Positions 23,846 through 25,729 of a stretch of 25,729 bases of DNA are shown piece by piece; positions within the stretch are counted from its first letter, which is position 1, and each line of letters begins with the position of its first letter. The position numbers and the translations under genes are program-made. A model generated the notes under the pieces. The model was not told the origin of the DNA. It did not search any database and saw nothing but the letters and a program-made list of their open reading frames with translations. Source of the stretch: Parvularculaceae bacterium UBA4496 (GTDB lineage Bacteria > Pseudomonadota > Alphaproteobacteria > Caulobacterales > Parvularculaceae); NCBI GenBank assembly GCA_002388885.1, contig DGNI01000062.1, positions 5,210 through 30,938 of the forward strand. The letters run 5' to 3'.

Positions 23846-23896
23846 ATATGGTGCCGGAAAGAGGATTCGAACCTCCGACCAACGCATTACGAATGC
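23846..23896 (+). repeat. Attachment site repeat, tRNA end
   Basis: Exact 51-bp match to 16202-16252. It forms the 3' part of the intact tRNA-Thr gene, so integration preserved the tRNA. Confidence 0.93.
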
Positions 23897-23925
23897 GCTG
23901 CTCTACCGAGCTGAGCTATTCCGGC
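23849..23925 (-). tRNA. tRNA-Thr (anticodon CGT)
   Basis: A 77-base cloverleaf with encoded CCA. The acceptor stem GCCGGAA pairs with TTCCGGC. The D arm is AGCTCAGCTCGGTAGAGC, the anticodon loop TTCGTAA gives anticodon CGT (bases 23889-23891) reading ACG, and the T loop is GTTCGAATC. It lies 48 bases downstream of the DsbA-like gene on the same strand. It is the integration target of the island, which supplies its 3' half. Confidence 0.97.
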
Positions 23926-23973
23926 ACAGGGTAAGCACTGGCTCTTCCATTCTACAGGGCCCGCCGGCCTAAA

Positions 23974-24708
23974 TCAGTTGTTGCCGGCGCCATCGTTGCT
24001 TTCTTTTTCAATCAGGTATTCAGCCACTCGCAGCATGCCTTCGTGGCCGCCGGTCATGCGCGCGGTGATCCGGTACTGGCCGTCCACGATGATTTCGGGG
24101 GTGCCCTGGATGCGGTAGCTGCGCTGCCGGGCCTCGGCCTGGCGAACCGCGCTGGTGACGCCGAAGGAGTTGAAGGTCTTTTCGAATTTCTCCCGGCTCA
24201 CACCGTGCTCCTCGAACAATTCGGCGATGGCGTCTTCTGAACGCAACGGTTTGTTCTTCAGGTGCATGGCCTTGAAGGTGGCTTCATGGATGTCGTCGAG
24301 CACACCCAGCGCCTTGGCGGTGTAGTAGATGCGGGCGTGGCGCTCCATGATTCCCTGCCGGTCCCACATGGCGGGAGACCGCACCACAACCACGTTGTCG
24401 GGCAGGGTTTGTGACCACTCTTCGAGGAGGGGCTCGAAGGTGTAACAGTGGCTACAGCCGTACCAGAAAACTTCGGCCACTTCGATCTTGCCGCCTGTGG
24501 CCGTGGGGACTTTCTCGGGCAGCACCTGGTAGTGGGTACCCGCCTGGTATTGTTGTTGGGTCTTGGCAGCACTGCCGCCGCCGGAGCCAGCGGTTTCCCG
24601 TACCTCTTTTCGTACATCGGAATCCCCGGCCGGCGGCTCCTGTTCCGCCTGGCAGCCCAGCACGGTGGCGAGAAGGACGACGAAAAGCCATTGGCTGATA
24701 TGGCGCAT
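23974..24708 (-). CDS. DsbA-like thiol:disulfide oxidoreductase, lipoprotein
   Basis: A 244-residue envelope thioredoxin-fold protein that probably introduces disulfide bonds into exported proteins. Residues 1-19 are a lipoprotein signal (lipobox VLGC, Cys19), so it is predicted to be membrane-anchored, unlike soluble DsbA. A 35-residue Gly/Ser/Glu-rich linker follows. The active site is CSHC at residues 85-88 within EVFWYGCSHCYTFEP. The cis-Pro loop is QGTPEIIVDG, and the helical insert between them is typical of DsbA. The ATG at 24708 follows GGGGGT; the longer frame starts with GTG and lacks a ribosome site. It lies downstream of the cytochrome c4 gene, the order seen in many gammaproteobacteria beside engB. 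Confidence 0.93.
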   Translation of the reverse strand: MRHISQWLFVVLLATVLGCQAEQEPPAGDSDVRKEVRETAGSGGGSAAKTQQQYQAGTHYQVLPEKVPTATGGKIEVAEVFWYGCSHCYTFEPLLEEWSQTLPDNVVVVRSPAMWDRQGIMERHARIYYTAKALGVLDDIHEATFKAMHLKNKPLRSEDAIAELFEEHGVSREKFEKTFNSFGVTSAVRQAEARQRSYRIQGTPEIIVDGQYRITARMTGGHEGMLRVAEYLIEKESNDGAGNN

Positions 24709-24791
24709 GGATACCCCCACAGAAAAAAAGCAGTTACAAGTGAACTCACCGGCTATTATTCAGCTTACCCGCCCGTTGGCAAGTTCCGGGC

Positions 24792-24820
24792 AAAAAAAAG
24801 GTGGCACCGGGCCACCTTTT
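24792..24820 (-). terminator. Rho-independent terminator after cytochrome c4
   Basis: A 10-bp perfect stem, AAAAGGTGGC/GCCACCTTTT, with a 5-base loop (24796-24820), followed on the minus strand by an eight-T run (24792-24799). It lies 21 bases past the cytochrome stop and separates it from the DsbA-like gene. Confidence 0.88.
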
Positions 24821-24840
24821 CGGCTTTCTCACCGCCTTGA

Positions 24841-25500
24841 TTACTGCTCCCGGGCGTGGAGACCGGCAATGTAGTTGGCGACAGCGTCGATTTCCCGATT
24901 GTTCATGTTGGCGGCGACACCCCGCATAACAGTCGCGTCGCCGTCGTTGGTGCGAGCCTCGGGGTTTTCGGGGTCGTGGGCACCTGTGCGGAAGGCGCGC
25001 AGCTGGCTGGCAATGTAGTCGGCGAACTGCCCACCCAGGGCCGGATAGCCGGCGGGGTCGTTGCCGACACCGGTGGGGGAGTGGCAGCCAAGGCAGGCGG
25101 AGACGCCGGTTTCCATGTTGCCACCGCGATAGACTTGTTCACCGAGCGTCAGGTCCTCTTCAACCGCTCCGGCAAGGGTGCGGTTCTGGGAGTCATAATG
25201 GGCGGCAATATCCGCCAGGTCCTGCTCCGAGAGGTTTGTCAGCATGCCGGTCATCTGGGGCACGTTGCGCTCGCCGGACTTGATATCCTGCATTTGCTTG
25301 AGGAGGTATTTCTCGCCCAGGCCGGCCAGCTTGGGATACATGGGGGCCGGACTGTTGCCGTCCTGCCCGTGGCAGGCGACACAGACCTGGATCTTGTTCT
25401 TGCCCGCTGCGGCATCGCCCGCAGCCAATGAGGGCTGTGCAGCCAGAAGCCCGACCGCCGACAGGATTACAAAAAGGATGCCACTGCAATTCTTCATCAT
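24841..25500 (-). CDS. Dihaem cytochrome c4
   Basis: A 219-residue periplasmic electron carrier, usually donating to cbb3-type or related terminal oxidases. Residues 1-27 form a Sec signal peptide ending QPSLAAG. Two class I cytochrome c domains follow, each with a haem site: CVACH at 40-44 and CLGCH at 136-140. Methionine ligands are expected in PQMTGML (Met83 or Met86) and VMRGVAANM (Met192 or Met199). The paired PMYPKLAGLGEKYLLKQM and GYPALGGQFADYIASQL segments show the internal duplication of c4. The start is one of two adjacent ATGs, at 25500 or 25497. It is divergent from engB, a conserved gammaproteobacterial arrangement. Confidence 0.96.
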   Translation of the reverse strand: MMKNCSGILFVILSAVGLLAAQPSLAAGDAAAGKNKIQVCVACHGQDGNSPAPMYPKLAGLGEKYLLKQMQDIKSGERNVPQMTGMLTNLSEQDLADIAAHYDSQNRTLAGAVEEDLTLGEQVYRGGNMETGVSACLGCHSPTGVGNDPAGYPALGGQFADYIASQLRAFRTGAHDPENPEARTNDGDATVMRGVAANMNNREIDAVANYIAGLHAREQ

Positions 25501-25570
25501 GGATATTCCGTACTCTGGGTTACCGCAATGCCGCCCGGCGGAGCCGCGGGACCCGCGCCGAAGCTGGCGG

Positions 25571-25600
25571 ATTATATACTATTCACCCTAAAACCTTAAA
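25571..25600 (-). promoter_or_regulatory. Candidate sigma-70 promoter for cytochrome c4
   Basis: On the minus strand a perfect -10 TATAAT (25571-25576) lies 18 bases after TTTAAG (25595-25600), a partial match to the -35. It would give a leader of about 65 bases before the ATG at 25500. Confidence 0.5.
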
Positions 25601-25675
25601 TCGAAATAACCGGAAGGTATTGGCGGCGGCCCCGTTAGCATGGCATGCGGCGCAGATGGGTTATACTCCCGCGCC

Positions 25676-25729
25676 ATGACCCATACCCTCCGTTACAGTG
25701 ACGCCCGCTTCCTGCAAAGCGCCCAGACC
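25676..25729 (+). CDS. engB: Probable ribosome biogenesis GTPase EngB, 5' end only
   Basis: Only the first 18 codons are inside the window (MTHTLRYSDARFLQSAQT). The pattern, Tyr then A-x-F-x-x-SA, is how EngB/YsxC/YihA proteins start before their GTPase domain. The position divergent from cytochrome c4 and DsbA is the usual one in gammaproteobacteria. EngB assists assembly of the large ribosomal subunit. A TATACT box (25662-25667) lies only 8 bases before the ATG with no clear ribosome site, so the leader would be very short or the real promoter is further upstream. The call rests largely on context. Confidence 0.65.
   Translation, partial: MTHTLRYSDARFLQSAQT

Larger units (their letters stand above)
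16202..23896 (-). mobile_element. tRNA-Thr integrative element, about 7.6 kb
   Basis: Bounded by 51-bp exact direct repeats that duplicate the 3' 48 bases of tRNA-Thr(CGT). Genes, all leftward from the tRNA: tyrosine integrase, DUF6499-like protein, HTH/AlpA-like protein, Rep_trans-like initiator, coiled-coil zinc-ribbon protein, DUF2971-like protein with attC-like site, PEP-CTERM/HAF protein and a umuC remnant. It is more AT-rich than the gammaproteobacterial flank. No relaxase of classical type, coupling protein, mating-pair or capsid gene is visible. The element is therefore an island that can plausibly excise and perhaps replicate, but would need a helper to move between cells. Confidence 0.88.

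Noticed and set aside
16202..23896. CRISPR array or classical prophage
   Set aside because: No regular repeat-spacer series and no capsid, tail, terminase or lysis genes were found; the repeats present are short control motifs and att copies.

Overview
The window reads as a proteobacterial contig made of three unlike parts. Positions 1-7,100 look alphaproteobacterial: purA, a DUF1579-like secreted protein, an M16 peptidase lipoprotein, serA and the 3' part of serC. From about 7,200 to 11,960, and again from 23,926 to the end, the sequence looks gammaproteobacterial: the 5' part of serC, a tandem EthD-like protein, an SDR oxidoreductase, an M48 lipoprotein, a DUF2007 protein and a PAS-GGDEF cyclase, then (far right) tRNA-Thr, a DsbA-like lipoprotein, cytochrome c4 and the first codons of engB. 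The change of codon habit lies inside serC, over its most conserved stretch. This suggests either a chimeric assembly or recombination between lineages. It is the first caveat for any reader.

The middle (about 12,000-23,850) is AT-richer and accessory. It starts with a GAF-EAL c-di-GMP phosphodiesterase, next to the upstream diguanylate cyclase. A complete 720-bp IS1016-like element (IS1595 family) follows, with 19-bp terminal inverted repeats and an 8-bp target duplication. Then come a CHAD-domain protein and a small unknown ORF.

The clearest novelty is a 7.6-kb integrative element at tRNA-Thr(CGT), bounded by 51-bp exact direct repeats (16,202-16,252 and 23,846-23,896). From the tRNA inwards it carries a tyrosine integrase, an overlapping DUF6499-like protein, an AlpA/excisionase-like HTH protein and a Rep_trans-like replication initiator. 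Cargo follows: a coiled-coil/zinc-ribbon membrane protein, a DUF2971-like gene ending in an attC-like site, a PEP-CTERM protein with HAF repeats, and a frameshifted umuC remnant. All are on the minus strand. Two sets of short repeats suggest dedicated control: three bipartite TGYCCCA sites with 11-bp period near the element ends (candidate arm-type recombinase sites), and three copies of the inverted repeat TGAAAT-CA-ATTTCA (candidate operators) upstream of int, the coiled-coil gene and the PEP-CTERM gene. No conjugation genes are visible, so the element is best read as a small mobilizable or satellite-like replicating island.

All functional calls come from reading motifs by eye; no database search was run.
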